The notes under the pieces: model-generated
The model's database searches: none
Told to the model about the DNA's origin: nothing
Seen by the model: the letters and a program-made list of their open reading frames with translations, nothing else
Shown here: piece after piece, positions 1 to 8,023 of the stretch
Layout: each line of letters opens with the position of its first letter
How positions within the stretch are numbered: the first letter of the stretch is position 1
Made by a program: the position numbers and the translations under genes
DNA from: Rhizobium sp. Root1334
Lineage (GTDB): Bacteria; Pseudomonadota; Alphaproteobacteria; Rhizobiales; Rhizobiaceae
Assembly: GCF_001426665.1 (NCBI RefSeq)
Contig: NZ_LMEY01000001.1
Span: 1,017,178 to 1,081,177, forward strand
Direction of reading: 5' to 3'
Length of the DNA stretch: 64,000 nucleotides

Positions 1-129
1 AGGATTGGCCGCGATAGCGATTATCGCTCGCTCACCGTCCATGTGCGTACCTTCGAAGGTTCGCTCTTGGCCGTCGTCGCCGCCTCGGCTGGCCGCGGAT
101 ACGAGCAACTGGCCTTGATGAGCAGATGA
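1..129 (+). CDS. 3' end of an unidentified protein gene (truncated by window edge)
   Basis: An open frame runs from the first base to TGA at 127-129 and gives about 42 residues (starting RIGRDSDYR and ending ALMSR). The codon use looks coding (G/C-rich third positions) and the frame is followed by only 27 bases before the 3' end of the convergent LysR gene. The start lies outside the window. I do not recognise the family; too little is visible to assign a function. Confidence 0.45.
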   Translation, partial: RIGRDSDYRSLTVHVRTFEGSLLAVVAASAGRGYEQLALMSR

Positions 130-156
130 CGAGCTGAGCAGCTGCCGCAGGCCGCA

Positions 157-1044
157 TCATGTCCGGAACAGGTTTTCGCTCATGAACCTGACGAACGCCT
201 GCACCTTTGGCGACAGATGCCGGCTGGACGGCCACAGAATGCTAAACTCGCCGACGTCCTCGATATAGTCGCCCAAAACCGGCACAAGCTTTCCCCCGGC
301 GATCTGGGCGTGAACCGTGAAGAGCGGCAAACAGGCAAGGCCAAGCCCCTGCTCTGCCATGCTGACCAGCGGTTCCAGCGTGCTCGCCATGGAGGACACA
401 GGCAGCTCCAATTTCCCCTGTTTGACATCATGCCTGAGCGGCCAGCGTTCGAGCTTCCCGGAAGACGGGTATTTGTGATGAAGGCAGATATGTGCCGACA
501 GATCCTGAGGCTTTGCGGGAATTCCGAAGCGCGCCAGGTATTCCTCCGTTCCGACGATACGATGAGAGAATTTACCGACGCTGCGCATCATCAGGCGGCT
601 ATCGCTTATGTCTCCCGTTCGAACGACAGCGTCGAAACCCTCTTCAATCACATCGACCAGACGATCCGTGAAATCGAGATCGATGGAGACTTCCGGGAAC
701 AGGCGCATGAACTTGGTAATCGCCGGCATGAACAGCATGCCGGCAAGTGGCAGGCTGACGCGAAGACGGCCGCGCGGCGCGGCAAGCGTTTGCGACAGTT
801 CCTGCTCCGCGGCTTCTATCTCGGAGAAAATCCGGCGGCAACGCTCGAGGAACATTGTGCCCTCTGCGGTGATCGCGATGCTGCGGGTACTGCGGTGAAA
901 CAGCCGGACACCAAGCCTCTTCTCCAGACGGGCCATTGCCTTGCCAACAGCCGACGAGGAGATACCGAGAACCTCCCCTGCTCCGACAAAGCTGCGGGTT
1001 TCCGCCACGATCACGAACACATTCAAGGAACCAATGGTTTCCAC
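157..1044 (-). CDS. LysR-family transcriptional regulator
   Basis: The 295-residue product has the normal LysR length. A winged helix-turn-helix occupies about residues 1-60 (VFVIVAETRSFVGAGEVLG then SSSAVGKAMARLEKRLG) and is followed by a LysR substrate-binding domain from about residue 87. The start is GTG at 1044; I see no better in-frame ATG nearby. It is divergent from the small monooxygenase-fold gene at 1174, so it probably controls that gene and itself through the 129-base gap, which contains an inverted repeat at 1059-1076. The inducer is unknown. The conserved 'RLFHRSTR' wing is typical of the large AaeR/DhcR-like LysR subgroup. Confidence 0.9.
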   Translation of the reverse strand: METIGSLNVFVIVAETRSFVGAGEVLGISSSAVGKAMARLEKRLGVRLFHRSTRSIAITAEGTMFLERCRRIFSEIEAAEQELSQTLAAPRGRLRVSLPLAGMLFMPAITKFMRLFPEVSIDLDFTDRLVDVIEEGFDAVVRTGDISDSRLMMRSVGKFSHRIVGTEEYLARFGIPAKPQDLSAHICLHHKYPSSGKLERWPLRHDVKQGKLELPVSSMASTLEPLVSMAEQGLGLACLPLFTVHAQIAGGKLVPVLGDYIEDVGEFSILWPSSRHLSPKVQAFVRFMSENLFRT

Positions 1045-1058
1045 GACGACGCTCTATT

Positions 1059-1076
1059 ACGGACATCCACGTCCGT
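1059..1076. promoter_or_regulatory. Inverted repeat in a divergent promoter, candidate regulator operator
   Basis: ACGGAC and GTCCGT are perfect 6-base inverted arms separated by 6 bases, lying between the divergent LysR gene (start 1044) and the gene starting at 1174. The position suits an autoregulatory LysR site, although the classical T-N11-A pattern is not obvious. Inference only. Confidence 0.35.
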
Positions 1077-1173
1077 TATCAACGGAGCCATAACCCGTTT
1101 TTCCAAGCGTCGCCACGCACTAAGTCTCGACCCGACGGCATTTTCCGTCGATCGTTTTGCGAATGGAGACAAC

Positions 1174-1527
1174 GTGACTCACTCCCCAAAAGCCGAATTT
1201 CAAATCACTCCCCAGCCAACCGTATTTGTCGTGAACGTCATCCACGCCCACCCAGGCAAACAGGATGAGGCGTTCCAGATCATCCAGGACGTCGTGCACT
1301 ATGTTGCCGAACGCAAGGCAGGCTTTCTCTGGAGCAACCTGTCGAAAAGCACCGACGGCAAAACCGTCGTCAACATCGAGGCAATCCACAGTGCTGACAA
1401 TGTCGACGAATTTTTCTCCGATCCCGTCTTCGTGGAAAAATTCAAATCCCTCGACACCGTGTCCACAAGCGAATTTCATATCTACAAGGTCGGAGATCTC
1501 GTCCTTCCCGCCTTGAGCGCACAATAG
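1174..1527 (+). CDS. Small antibiotic-biosynthesis-monooxygenase (ABM) fold protein
   Basis: The 117-residue product contains a ferredoxin-like ABM domain: an N-terminal strand (PTVFVVNVIHAHPGKQDEA), a helix, then FLWSNLSKSTDGKTVVN and a repeat of the strand-helix pattern. Such proteins are small dimeric oxygenases or oxidative-stress proteins that act on quinone-like substrates without cofactors. The start is taken at GTG 1174 because GGAG at 1165-1168 gives correct spacing; the same open frame runs far upstream but there it lies antisense to the LysR gene. It is divergent from that regulator and ends in front of a perfect palindrome. The substrate cannot be told from sequence. Confidence 0.75.
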   Translation: MTHSPKAEFQITPQPTVFVVNVIHAHPGKQDEAFQIIQDVVHYVAERKAGFLWSNLSKSTDGKTVVNIEAIHSADNVDEFFSDPVFVEKFKSLDTVSTSEFHIYKVGDLVLPALSAQ

Positions 1528-1530
1528 GAT

Positions 1531-1566
1531 CAGCAGAACCGGGCGCAGCTGCGCCCGGTTCTGCTG
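1531..1566 (+). terminator. Perfect 36-base palindrome, probable transcription terminator
   Basis: Positions 1531-1548 and 1549-1566 are exact reverse complements (half-site CAGCAGAACCGGGCGCAG). It starts 3 bases after the stop codon of the ABM gene. The stem is G/C-rich and is followed by CTCCCCCTG rather than a T run, so it may stop transcription only partly or act as an mRNA 3' stabiliser. Confidence 0.55.
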
Positions 1567-1705
1567 CCTCCCCCTGAGGCCGCTCGCCGATATGGCAATC
1601 ATCTGCCTGTCATCAGAGCATGATCAAACGGGCCAAATGCAGCAGCCACCTGATTCGAGGTCAGCCGGTGCTCCCGCAGGTGCCAAAGCCGCATCGAGGC
1701 GACTT

Positions 1706-2749
1706 ATGGAAAAAACCGTTCTCGTTGTTACCGACGCCTGGCATCCGCAGGTCAATGGCGTTGTGCGCACGCTCGATGAACTCGCCCGCTCGTTGAAAGA
1801 ACAGGGCATCGCCATTCACTTTCTGACACCGGAACGCTTTACCACTTTTCCGTTGCCCTTCTATCCCGACATCCGGCTGGCGCTGCCGACGCGTAAGCAG
1901 GTGGCGGGCGAAATCGACGCGGTGGCGCCCGACTACATCCATATCGCCACGGAAGGGCCACTTGGTCTCGTGGCACGCGGTATCTGCCTGCGCCGGGGCC
2001 TGCCGTTCACCACGAGCTATCACACGCGCTTTCCAGAGTTCGTCAGCGCCCGCCTGCCTATCCCCGAAAGTTGGAGCTATTGGTGGCTGCGCCAGTTTCA
2101 CAATTCCGGTAATGGCATGATGGTGGCGACCGCGTCGCTCGGCACCGAAATGGCCGCGCACGGCTTTCACAATATCAAGCGCTGGACGCGGGGTATTGAT
2201 ACGGCTTTGTTCGATCCGGCACGCCGTCAGGACCTGCCGTTTCCCCGCCCGATTTTCCTCAATGTCGGGCGGGTTGCCGTGGAGAAGAACCTGCCGGCCT
2301 TTCTCGATCTCGACCTGCCCGGGAGCAAGATCGTCGTTGGCGACGGCCCGGATCTGGCCGCTTTGCGGCAGCGCTATCCGGATGTGTATTTCCTCGGAAA
2401 ACGCCTGGGAACGGACTTGGCGACGCTCTACGCATCGGCTGACGTCTTCGTCTTTCCAAGCCGGGTCGACACGTTCGGTAATGTCATCCTCGAGGCACTC
2501 GCCAGCGGCTGCCCTGTTGCCGCTTTCCCAGTGACGGCGCCGAAGGATATTCTGGGAGACGGCAGCGGCGCACTGTCGAGCAACCTGCAGCAGGCGGCGC
2601 TTGCCGCCCTGGCATTGTCCCGGGAGGACGCACGGCAGAAAGCGCTGACGTTCAGCTGGAGTGAATGCGCCCGCCAGTTTCTGTCAAATCTCGCAGGCGT
2701 GCCCCAAAATGCCTTTGCAGGACGAGGCCGCCGCTTACGGCTGATGTAG
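1706..2749 (+). CDS. GT4-type glycosyltransferase (family 1)
   Basis: The 347-residue product has the two Rossmann domains of GT-B enzymes. The N-terminal half shows HPQVNGVVRTLDEL and SYHTRFPEF; the C-terminal half has NVGRVAVEKNLPAFL, VGDGPDLAAL and the nucleotide-sugar binding stretch FPSRVDTFGNVILEALASG, with the E-x7-E-like arrangement of the GT4 family. Relatives transfer mannose or glucose to lipids or polysaccharides. ATG 1706 is chosen because GAGG at 1696-1699 precedes it and homologues begin with the first beta strand (EKTVLVVTDAWHP); an upstream ATG at 1592 would add 38 residues without domain sense. The gene stands alone and is followed by a palindromic repeat. Donor and acceptor are unknown. 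Confidence 0.85.
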   Translation: MEKTVLVVTDAWHPQVNGVVRTLDELARSLKEQGIAIHFLTPERFTTFPLPFYPDIRLALPTRKQVAGEIDAVAPDYIHIATEGPLGLVARGICLRRGLPFTTSYHTRFPEFVSARLPIPESWSYWWLRQFHNSGNGMMVATASLGTEMAAHGFHNIKRWTRGIDTALFDPARRQDLPFPRPIFLNVGRVAVEKNLPAFLDLDLPGSKIVVGDGPDLAALRQRYPDVYFLGKRLGTDLATLYASADVFVFPSRVDTFGNVILEALASGCPVAAFPVTAPKDILGDGSGALSSNLQQAALAALALSREDARQKALTFSWSECARQFLSNLAGVPQNAFAGRGRRLRLM

Positions 2750-2768
2750 ATTGCCGAGGCAGCAATAC

Positions 2769-2910
2769 CTCACCCTCCCCTTGAGGGGGAGGGTCGGCAC
2801 GCAGTGCCGGGGTGGGGTGAGTTGCGGGGCATATGCAATTGATTGTGGCGTTCGTGGTGGTCACCCCCACCCGCCGCTTCGCGGCGACCTCCCCCCTCAA
2901 GGGGGAGGTG
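2769..2910. repeat. Dispersed palindromic intergenic element, copy 1
   Basis: Two G/C-rich units in inverted orientation flank a unique core: 2769-2820 (CTCACCCTCCCCTTGAGGGG..., ending GGGTGGGGTGAG) and 2862-2910 (TCACCCCCACCC..., CAAGGGGGAGG). Inner hairpins are GGCAC-GCA-GTGCC and CCGCTTCGCGG. A related element sits at 19120-19222. This looks like the short non-coding palindromic mosaic repeats scattered between rhizobial genes; it abuts the stop codon of frk. Confidence 0.65.
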
Positions 2911-2912
2911 GA

Positions 2913-3839
2913 TTACAGCCCGATCTCGTAGCTCCACGGCGGGTTTGCCCCCGCCCGCGAAACGGTAACGGCGGCCGCCTTCGCACCCAGTGCCAAAGCG
3001 TCGCGGACGGCGCTCTCGCTGAGGTTTGCAACCTGTTCCTTGGTGAGCAGATTGTTCATCTTCAGCGACGCCAAGATACCCGCATCGAACGTGTCACCAG
3101 CACCGACCGTATCGACCACCTCGACCTTTTCGCCTGGTACCGACACCTTGCCGCGCGTCGTGTAGCCGTCGGCCCCATCGGCGCCCTTGGTGATGACCAC
3201 GAGTTTCGGGCCGCGCTGCAGCCACTTGGCCACCAGTTCGTCATGCGTGCCCTCTTCGCCAAACCAGTCGAGATCCTCGTCCGAGAACTTGACGATGTCG
3301 GACATTGCCGCCATCCGCAGCATGCGGGCCTTGTGGGCTTCGGCATCCTTGATGAAACCGGGGCGGATGTTGGGATCGAAGGAGATCACCCGCTTCTGAT
3401 GCTCGCGGGTCATCAACGCTTCGTAAGTCGACCCGCACGGTTCAGGGATCAGGCTGATGGCGCCGAAATGCAGCGCCTCACAGAAATCGCCGAGCGCCGG
3501 AAGGTGATCCTTGGTGATCATCCGGCCGGCCGTGTTTTCGTCGAAGAAGGCATAGGTCGCCGAACCGTTGACCAGCTTAACAAAGGCAACGGTGGTGTGC
3601 AGCGACAGGGTTGCGCAGGGACCGAAATCGACATTGCTGGATTTCAACGTGTCGCGCAGCATGTCGCCGAACATGTCGTCGGAGAGACCGGTGAAGAAGC
3701 CGGTGGGGATGCCGAGACGCCCAAGAGCGATGGCCGTGTTGAAGATCGCACCGCCGGAATAGGGAGCAAACGCTGTTTCGCCCGCCGTCGTCTGGCGTGG
3801 CAGCATGTCGATCAAGGCTTCCCCACAGCAAACGATCAC
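2913..3839 (-). CDS. frk: PfkB-family sugar kinase, probable fructokinase
   Basis: The 308-residue product is a complete ribokinase/PfkB protein. It begins with CCGEALIDMLP and has the first signature GGAIFNTAIALGRLG and the second, ATP- and catalytic-base-containing signature DTVGAGDTFDAGILA near residues 247-262, where the last Asp is the catalytic base. PfkB kinases of this length that begin this way in rhizobia are annotated as fructokinase (fructose to fructose-6-phosphate). The location, 4 kb from the frcBCAK fructose transporter genes, supports that substrate. It lies 74 bases downstream of pyrE on the same strand and could be cotranscribed with it. Specificity remains inference. Confidence 0.85.
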   Translation of the reverse strand: MIVCCGEALIDMLPRQTTAGETAFAPYSGGAIFNTAIALGRLGIPTGFFTGLSDDMFGDMLRDTLKSSNVDFGPCATLSLHTTVAFVKLVNGSATYAFFDENTAGRMITKDHLPALGDFCEALHFGAISLIPEPCGSTYEALMTREHQKRVISFDPNIRPGFIKDAEAHKARMLRMAAMSDIVKFSDEDLDWFGEEGTHDELVAKWLQRGPKLVVITKGADGADGYTTRGKVSVPGEKVEVVDTVGAGDTFDAGILASLKMNNLLTKEQVANLSESAVRDALALGAKAAAVTVSRAGANPPWSYEIGL

Positions 3840-3913
3840 GGCAACGTCCTCCCTATCCTGGATGTCATTTCAATCGATTTAAACCAAACTCCGCCGGATT
3901 TCCAGCGCCGTTT

Positions 3914-4612
3914 TCAAGCTGTCGCGAGTTCGCTGACACCCCCGTTGCGACCGGACCATTCGAGCGGCGCATTGAGGAAGGCCTCGACCTCCGACAACGT
4001 CTTTTCGTCGAACAATTTCTGCAGCTTGGCAACAGCCAGTACATCGCGCCAGGTGGCGATATTGTGCAGCGTCACGCCCTTGTCCAACATCTCGCCCCGC
4101 GCCTTCGGGAAGATATCGTAGTAGAACAGAGCCATGCCGTGATCGACGACGCCGCCAGCGGCGCGGATGGCATCGATGAACTTGAACATCGAGCCGCCCG
4201 CTGTCGTCAGGTCCTCGATGACGAGAACGCGGGCGCCTTCCGGCATATGACCTTCGATCTGGGCATTGCGGCCATGGCCCTTGGGCGCCTTGCGGACATA
4301 GATCATCGGCAGCGCCAGGCGCTCGGCCAGCATCGCAGCGAAAGGGATACCCGCCGTCTCGCCACCGGCAATGATATCGAATTTTTCGAAACCGGCTTCG
4401 CGCAGCACTGTGGCCGCGGCAAAATCCATCACCGCCGAGCGGATGCGCGGATAGGAAATCAGCTTGCGGCAATCGATATAGACAGGGCTCGCCATGCCGG
4501 ATGCCAGCTTGTAGGGCTTGTCGGCACTGAAATGCACCGCCTTGATTTCCCAGAGCATCTTGGCAACGAGTTCGGCCATCACGGCCTTGTCGGGAAAGGA
4601 TGTCTGGATCAT
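3914..4612 (-). CDS. pyrE: Orotate phosphoribosyltransferase
   Basis: This enzyme makes orotidine 5'-phosphate from orotate and PRPP in de novo pyrimidine synthesis. The 232-residue product carries the PRPP-binding loop [20 protein letters not shown] near residues 128-147, the orotate-side segment [11 protein letters not shown] and the catalytic-loop segment [20 protein letters not shown] precedes the ATG at 4612 with 8-base spacing. pyrC, the preceding enzyme of the pathway bar one, lies 1.6 kb away on the same strand (6228-7280), separated by a glyoxalase-like gene and a small secreted-protein gene of opposite orientation. Confidence 0.95.
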   Translation of the reverse strand: MIQTSFPDKAVMAELVAKMLWEIKAVHFSADKPYKLASGMASPVYIDCRKLISYPRIRSAVMDFAAATVLREAGFEKFDIIAGGETAGIPFAAMLAERLALPMIYVRKAPKGHGRNAQIEGHMPEGARVLVIEDLTTAGGSMFKFIDAIRAAGGVVDHGMALFYYDIFPKARGEMLDKGVTLHNIATWRDVLAVAKLQKLFDEKTLSEVEAFLNAPLEWSGRNGGVSELATA

Positions 4613-4717
4613 CGGCGGGGCTCCTGCAGCTTCGGATTTTTATCACCCGCCGCATAGCAGGTCGGGCCGCGCAATGCCAGAGGTGGAGGGCGCGGCAGAG
4701 CCGCCGCGCCGCCAAAA

Positions 4718-5281
4718 TCAGCCGTTCTGGCTCTCGCCCTGCTGCTGGCAGAAGGTGATGCGGTTGTTGAAGGGATCGATCACCTCGACCTCCAGCCCCC
4801 ACGGTGCCTTTGTCACGCCGGGCTTCATGTAGCGGTAGTTTTTGGCCGCCAGTTCCGCCTGCAGCGCCACGGCATCGCCGACGCGGACGAAGGCACGGGC
4901 GCCGGGGCTCGCGTCACCGGCGTGCTCGCTCAGATGCAGGATCATGTCTTCCCGGGTGACCTGGCAATAGAGCGGAAAATTGTCGCCGAAGCGGTGTTCC
5001 CAATCGAGCGTGAAGCCGAGAAAACCGCAATAGAACTCCATCGCCTTGGCGACATCGAAGATGCGGAAGATCGGGATCGGCGGCTGAATGCCGACGTGGC
5101 CGTCCTGCCTTTGCGGCTTGTCTGCCGCGTCGATCTTTGCCGACAGGATATTCCATTGATCGTAGCCAAACTGACCGGCGACGATCTCAAGGGCTTCGCT
5201 GTGGGAAAGGTTTGTGTTGCGATCGGCAAAGGCTTGTTTCAGCACCTTTGCCATCAGTTTTGCATCGCGAAAATCGCGCAT
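4718..5281 (-). CDS. Glyoxalase / bleomycin-resistance-like (VOC) protein
   Basis: The 187-residue product has an N-terminal helical segment (about 1-60, MRDFRDAKLMAKVLKQAFA..., SHSEALEIVAGQFGYDQWN), a domain found fused to VOC proteins, followed by a single VOC beta-alpha-beta-beta-beta module (IFRIFDVAKAMEFYCGFLGF, DMILHLSEHAGD, PGARAFVRVGD, GLEVEVIDPFNNRITF). The pattern with a final catalytic-type acidic residue matches bleomycin-binding or glyoxalase-like proteins that sequester or metabolise small molecules. GGAGG precedes the ATG. It lies 105 bases upstream of pyrE on the same strand. The ligand is unknown. Confidence 0.8.
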   Translation of the reverse strand: MRDFRDAKLMAKVLKQAFADRNTNLSHSEALEIVAGQFGYDQWNILSAKIDAADKPQRQDGHVGIQPPIPIFRIFDVAKAMEFYCGFLGFTLDWEHRFGDNFPLYCQVTREDMILHLSEHAGDASPGARAFVRVGDAVALQAELAAKNYRYMKPGVTKAPWGLEVEVIDPFNNRITFCQQQGESQNG

Positions 5282-5681
5282 GGTTCATCCTCCGTCTGGC
5301 GGCAAACAGGACGATCAGTGCCCGCTCTGCTGACCCGTTCGCCATCAACGCCAAAAGGCAAGGATGAGAAGGTTTGGATGGATGCATTCACCATTCGTGC
5401 CAAGGCACTGCGGGGCGGCTGGCCGCATCCGGCCTGCCCCATTGTTAGGCGAAGTTTTTTCCCCGATCAAGTCCGCCGCTCGCCGATTTCAAACAGCACT
5501 CTGTCACCGGGTCAGCGTAGCGCGCCACCGGCAAGATCCGCCAGATTAATTCTTGGTAAGCTTCAGCTATATTAGAGAAAAAACCACGATCCGGACACAA
5601 ACCGGGAGACATATCTGTAGTTGAGGCGGACGTTCAACGCGTCGCTGAACGCCTGATGCCCTCGTATCATGAGGTTATCCA
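5282..5681. promoter_or_regulatory. 400-base divergent intergenic region
   Basis: This stretch separates the minus-strand VOC gene from the plus-strand secreted-protein gene at 5682. No coding frame with a usable start is convincing. An inverted repeat CGTTCA-N9-TGAACG lies at 5631-5651, about 30 bases before the downstream ATG, so it would be in the leader of that gene. An A/T-rich patch near 5565-5585 (CTATATTAGAG) could hold the -10 of its promoter. Nothing else stands out. Confidence 0.4.
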
Positions 5682-6185
5682 ATGAAGATGATCAGCCTTG
5701 CCACCCTCGCCGCTCTTTCTCTTGCTCCCTTCGTCCTGTCCTCCGCCGCAAATGCCATGAGCATGACGGATTGCAGCGCCAAGTATAAAACGGCCCAGTC
5801 GGCCGGAACGCTGAACGGAATGAAGTGGAACGATTTCCGCAAAGCGCAATGCGGAACCGATGCCGCCGCGACATCCATGACACCGGCTTCCACGAAAACG
5901 GCCGCGAAAAAACCGGCTGCGATGAGTACCGACCAGGAACCAACGATGGCCAATACGGAGAATATGCCGGAACCGGCCAAGACCACGGCAAAGGCACCGA
6001 AAGGCGTCGTCTTCCCGACCAAGGTCGATTCCAAATATTCGACCGAGACTGCGGGCAAGGCCCGGATGCATACCTGCCTCGATCAATACAAGGCCGACAA
6101 GGCCGACAATTCACTCAACGGCCTTGCCTGGATCCAAAAGGGCGGCGGCTTCTACAGCATCTGCAATTCGAAGCTCAAATCCTGA
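5682..6185 (+). CDS. Secreted small protein with two Cys-bounded repeats (function unknown)
   Basis: The 167-residue product has a cleavable signal peptide (about residues 1-25, MKMISLATLAALSLAPFVLS..., ending SAANA). Two similar modules follow, at roughly 30-58 and 128-160, each of the form C-x3-Y-K-x6/7-(T/S)LNG-x2-W-x(8-11)-C. Between them lies a low-complexity Ala/Thr/Lys/Pro linker. The modules recall the PsiF-like repeat pattern, but I cannot claim homology. The two Cys per module suggest disulphides in the periplasm. Start ATG 5682 is supported by GAGG at about 5670. It is not part of an obvious operon: pyrC follows convergently. Confidence 0.75.
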   Translation: MKMISLATLAALSLAPFVLSSAANAMSMTDCSAKYKTAQSAGTLNGMKWNDFRKAQCGTDAAATSMTPASTKTAAKKPAAMSTDQEPTMANTENMPEPAKTTAKAPKGVVFPTKVDSKYSTETAGKARMHTCLDQYKADKADNSLNGLAWIQKGGGFYSICNSKLKS

Positions 6186-6227
6186 CAGCACAACGCCTGT
6201 TTCCCGGAGGCGGGCTTTGGCTCACCT

Positions 6228-7280
6228 TCAGGAAACGGCCCAATGCAGCGGAAACATCGGATCGAACACCGTCACCGTACCTGCTTCCGTCTCGATCTTT
6301 TCCGGGAATGTCAGAGCGTCTGCCTGCTTGCGCAATGTGATCGTCTCCTCGTTGACCGGCAGGCCGTACCAGGCCGGACCATTCAGCGATGTGAAGGCCT
6401 CCAGCTTGTCCAGGGCATTTTCCTGTTCGAACACATGCGCAAGGCAGCTCATCGTGTTGATCGAGGTATAGATACCGGCACAGCCGCAGGCGCACTCCTT
6501 CAGCGGATCGACATGCGGCGCAGAATCCGTGCCGAGGAAGAAACGGCCATCGCCGGAGGTTGCCGCAGCCCGCAGCGCCAGACGATGCAGTTCGCGCTTG
6601 GCGACCGGCAGGCAATAGTAATGCGGGCGGATACCGCCGACCAGGATGGCGTTGCGGTTGATAATCAGATGATGGGTGGTGATCGAACCGGCGAGATTGC
6701 TCTTTGCCGACTTGATGTAGTCGATACCGTCCTTGGTGGTGACATGCTCCATCGTCACCTTCAGTTCCGGCAGGCGGGCACGAAGCGGCTCGAGCACGGT
6801 TTCGATGAAGACGGCTTCGCGGTCGAAAATATCGATTTCCGGCGTCGTCACCTCACCGTGGACACAAAGCGGCAGGCCGATCTTGGCCATCCGCTCCAGA
6901 ACCGGCATGGCATTTTCAAAGTTGCGCACGCCGCCATGCGAATTGGTGGTCGCGCCGGCCGGATAGAGCTTGACGGCCTTGATCAGGCCGCTGGCATGAC
7001 CAGCCTCGACGTCATCCGGGTTGGTTCCCTCGGTGAGATAGAGCGTCATCAGCGGCTCGAAACGGTCGCCCTTCGGCAAGGCGGCCATGATGCGTTCGCG
7101 ATAGGCCGTCGCATCGGCGGTGGTCACCACCGGCGGCACAAGATTGGGCATGATGATGGCGCGGGCGAAGTGGCGGCTGGTGTCACCGATGACGCCCTTG
7201 AGCATGCCGCCATCGCGCAGATGCAGATGCCAGTCGTCGGGACGGCGGATCGTCAGTTCGGTGACGGACTGTGGGCTCAT
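6228..7280 (-). CDS. pyrC: Dihydroorotase (class II)
   Basis: The enzyme closes carbamoyl-aspartate to dihydroorotate in pyrimidine synthesis. The 350-residue length is that of E. coli-type PyrC. Visible motifs are the metal-binding HLHLRDG near residue 18, the carboxylated Lys in [12 protein letters not shown] near residue 106, the His ligands in HGEV and MEHVTT, and the catalytic Asp in [13 protein letters not shown] stands 10 bases before the ATG. It lies 107 bases downstream of frcK on the same strand, so some read-through from the fructose operon is possible. Confidence 0.96.
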   Translation of the reverse strand: MSPQSVTELTIRRPDDWHLHLRDGGMLKGVIGDTSRHFARAIIMPNLVPPVVTTADATAYRERIMAALPKGDRFEPLMTLYLTEGTNPDDVEAGHASGLIKAVKLYPAGATTNSHGGVRNFENAMPVLERMAKIGLPLCVHGEVTTPEIDIFDREAVFIETVLEPLRARLPELKVTMEHVTTKDGIDYIKSAKSNLAGSITTHHLIINRNAILVGGIRPHYYCLPVAKRELHRLALRAAATSGDGRFFLGTDSAPHVDPLKECACGCAGIYTSINTMSCLAHVFEQENALDKLEAFTSLNGPAWYGLPVNEETITLRKQADALTFPEKIETEAGTVTVFDPMFPLHWAVS

Positions 7281-7387
7281 GGCGGTATCTCCAGACGCAA
7301 TCTTTTGCGCATGGGTTCGGGCATGCGCTGACCGAAGGCTCCGATAGCATCATTGTGTGGCGGAAAACAATGATCGATTGCCCGGCA

Positions 7388-8023
7388 TCAGGCCGTTTCG
7401 AAAATCTCGATGGCGATATCGGCCGGCCTCGAATTGTCGATGATCCGTTTGCCGTTCGGCAGATCGTTGCCGTAGAGCTTCCATTCGATGCCCGCGGCAT
7501 CCAGCCCATAATGGACCCAGCGCTGCCGCAGCCGCTCTTCCAGCACCTCATAGGGTGGACCGACGAAGATCGACAGGTCGAACATGCCATCGAGCCGCGA
7601 CCACGGCGCCTCGTTCAGCAGCAGGTAATTGCCTTCAGCAAGGATGATACGCATTTCCGGCGATACCGGCCGGGCCGACGCAATGGCGATTTCGCGCGAC
7701 CGGTCGAATACCGGCACGAGAACCTCTTCATCGGCCTTGCGCACCGCTGAAACGATATCGATGAAGGCGCGCACATCGAAGGTCTCCGGCGCGCCTTTGC
7801 GCTTCAGCAGGCCGCGCTCTTCGAGAATGCCGTTGTCCATGTGAAAACCGTCCATCGGCAGCACGGCCGATTTTTCGCCACGGCGCGTCAGCTCCTCCTG
7901 CAGCGCATCTGCAAGCGTGGACTTGCCGGCCCCCGGGGGGCCGGCGATGGCGACGATGAAGCGGGACGACTTACCCGCCTTCTCGACGATGCTATCCGCG
8001 ATGGCGGCAAGCGTCATGGTCAT
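7388..8023 (-). CDS. frcK: FrcK, P-loop kinase of the fructose uptake operon
   Basis: The 211-residue product is a nucleoside/nucleotide-kinase-like P-loop protein with Walker A GPPGAGKSTLADAL near residue 27, a PMDGFHMDN segment and a C-terminal NLPNGKRIIDNSRPADIAIE stretch typical of the pantothenate/uridine-kinase-like FrcK family. It is the last gene of frcBCAK and its ATG overlaps the frcA stop codon by 4 bases (ATGA), so translation is coupled. In S. meliloti frcK sits at the same place and its kinase activity is thought to act on the imported sugar or a related metabolite; the substrate is unproven here. Confidence 0.88.
   Translation of the reverse strand: MTMTLAAIADSIVEKAGKSSRFIVAIAGPPGAGKSTLADALQEELTRRGEKSAVLPMDGFHMDNGILEERGLLKRKGAPETFDVRAFIDIVSAVRKADEEVLVPVFDRSREIAIASARPVSPEMRIILAEGNYLLLNEAPWSRLDGMFDLSIFVGPPYEVLEERLRQRWVHYGLDAAGIEWKLYGNDLPNGKRIIDNSRPADIAIEIFETA

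Noticed and set aside
217..1173. Long plus-strand frame upstream of the ABM gene
   Set aside because: It lies wholly antisense to the LysR gene, has no domain, and the ribosome site at GTG 1174 explains the real start.
2751..4121. Long plus-strand frame across the repeat and frk
   Set aside because: It is antisense to frk and part of pyrE, starts inside the repeat and shows no recognisable domain.
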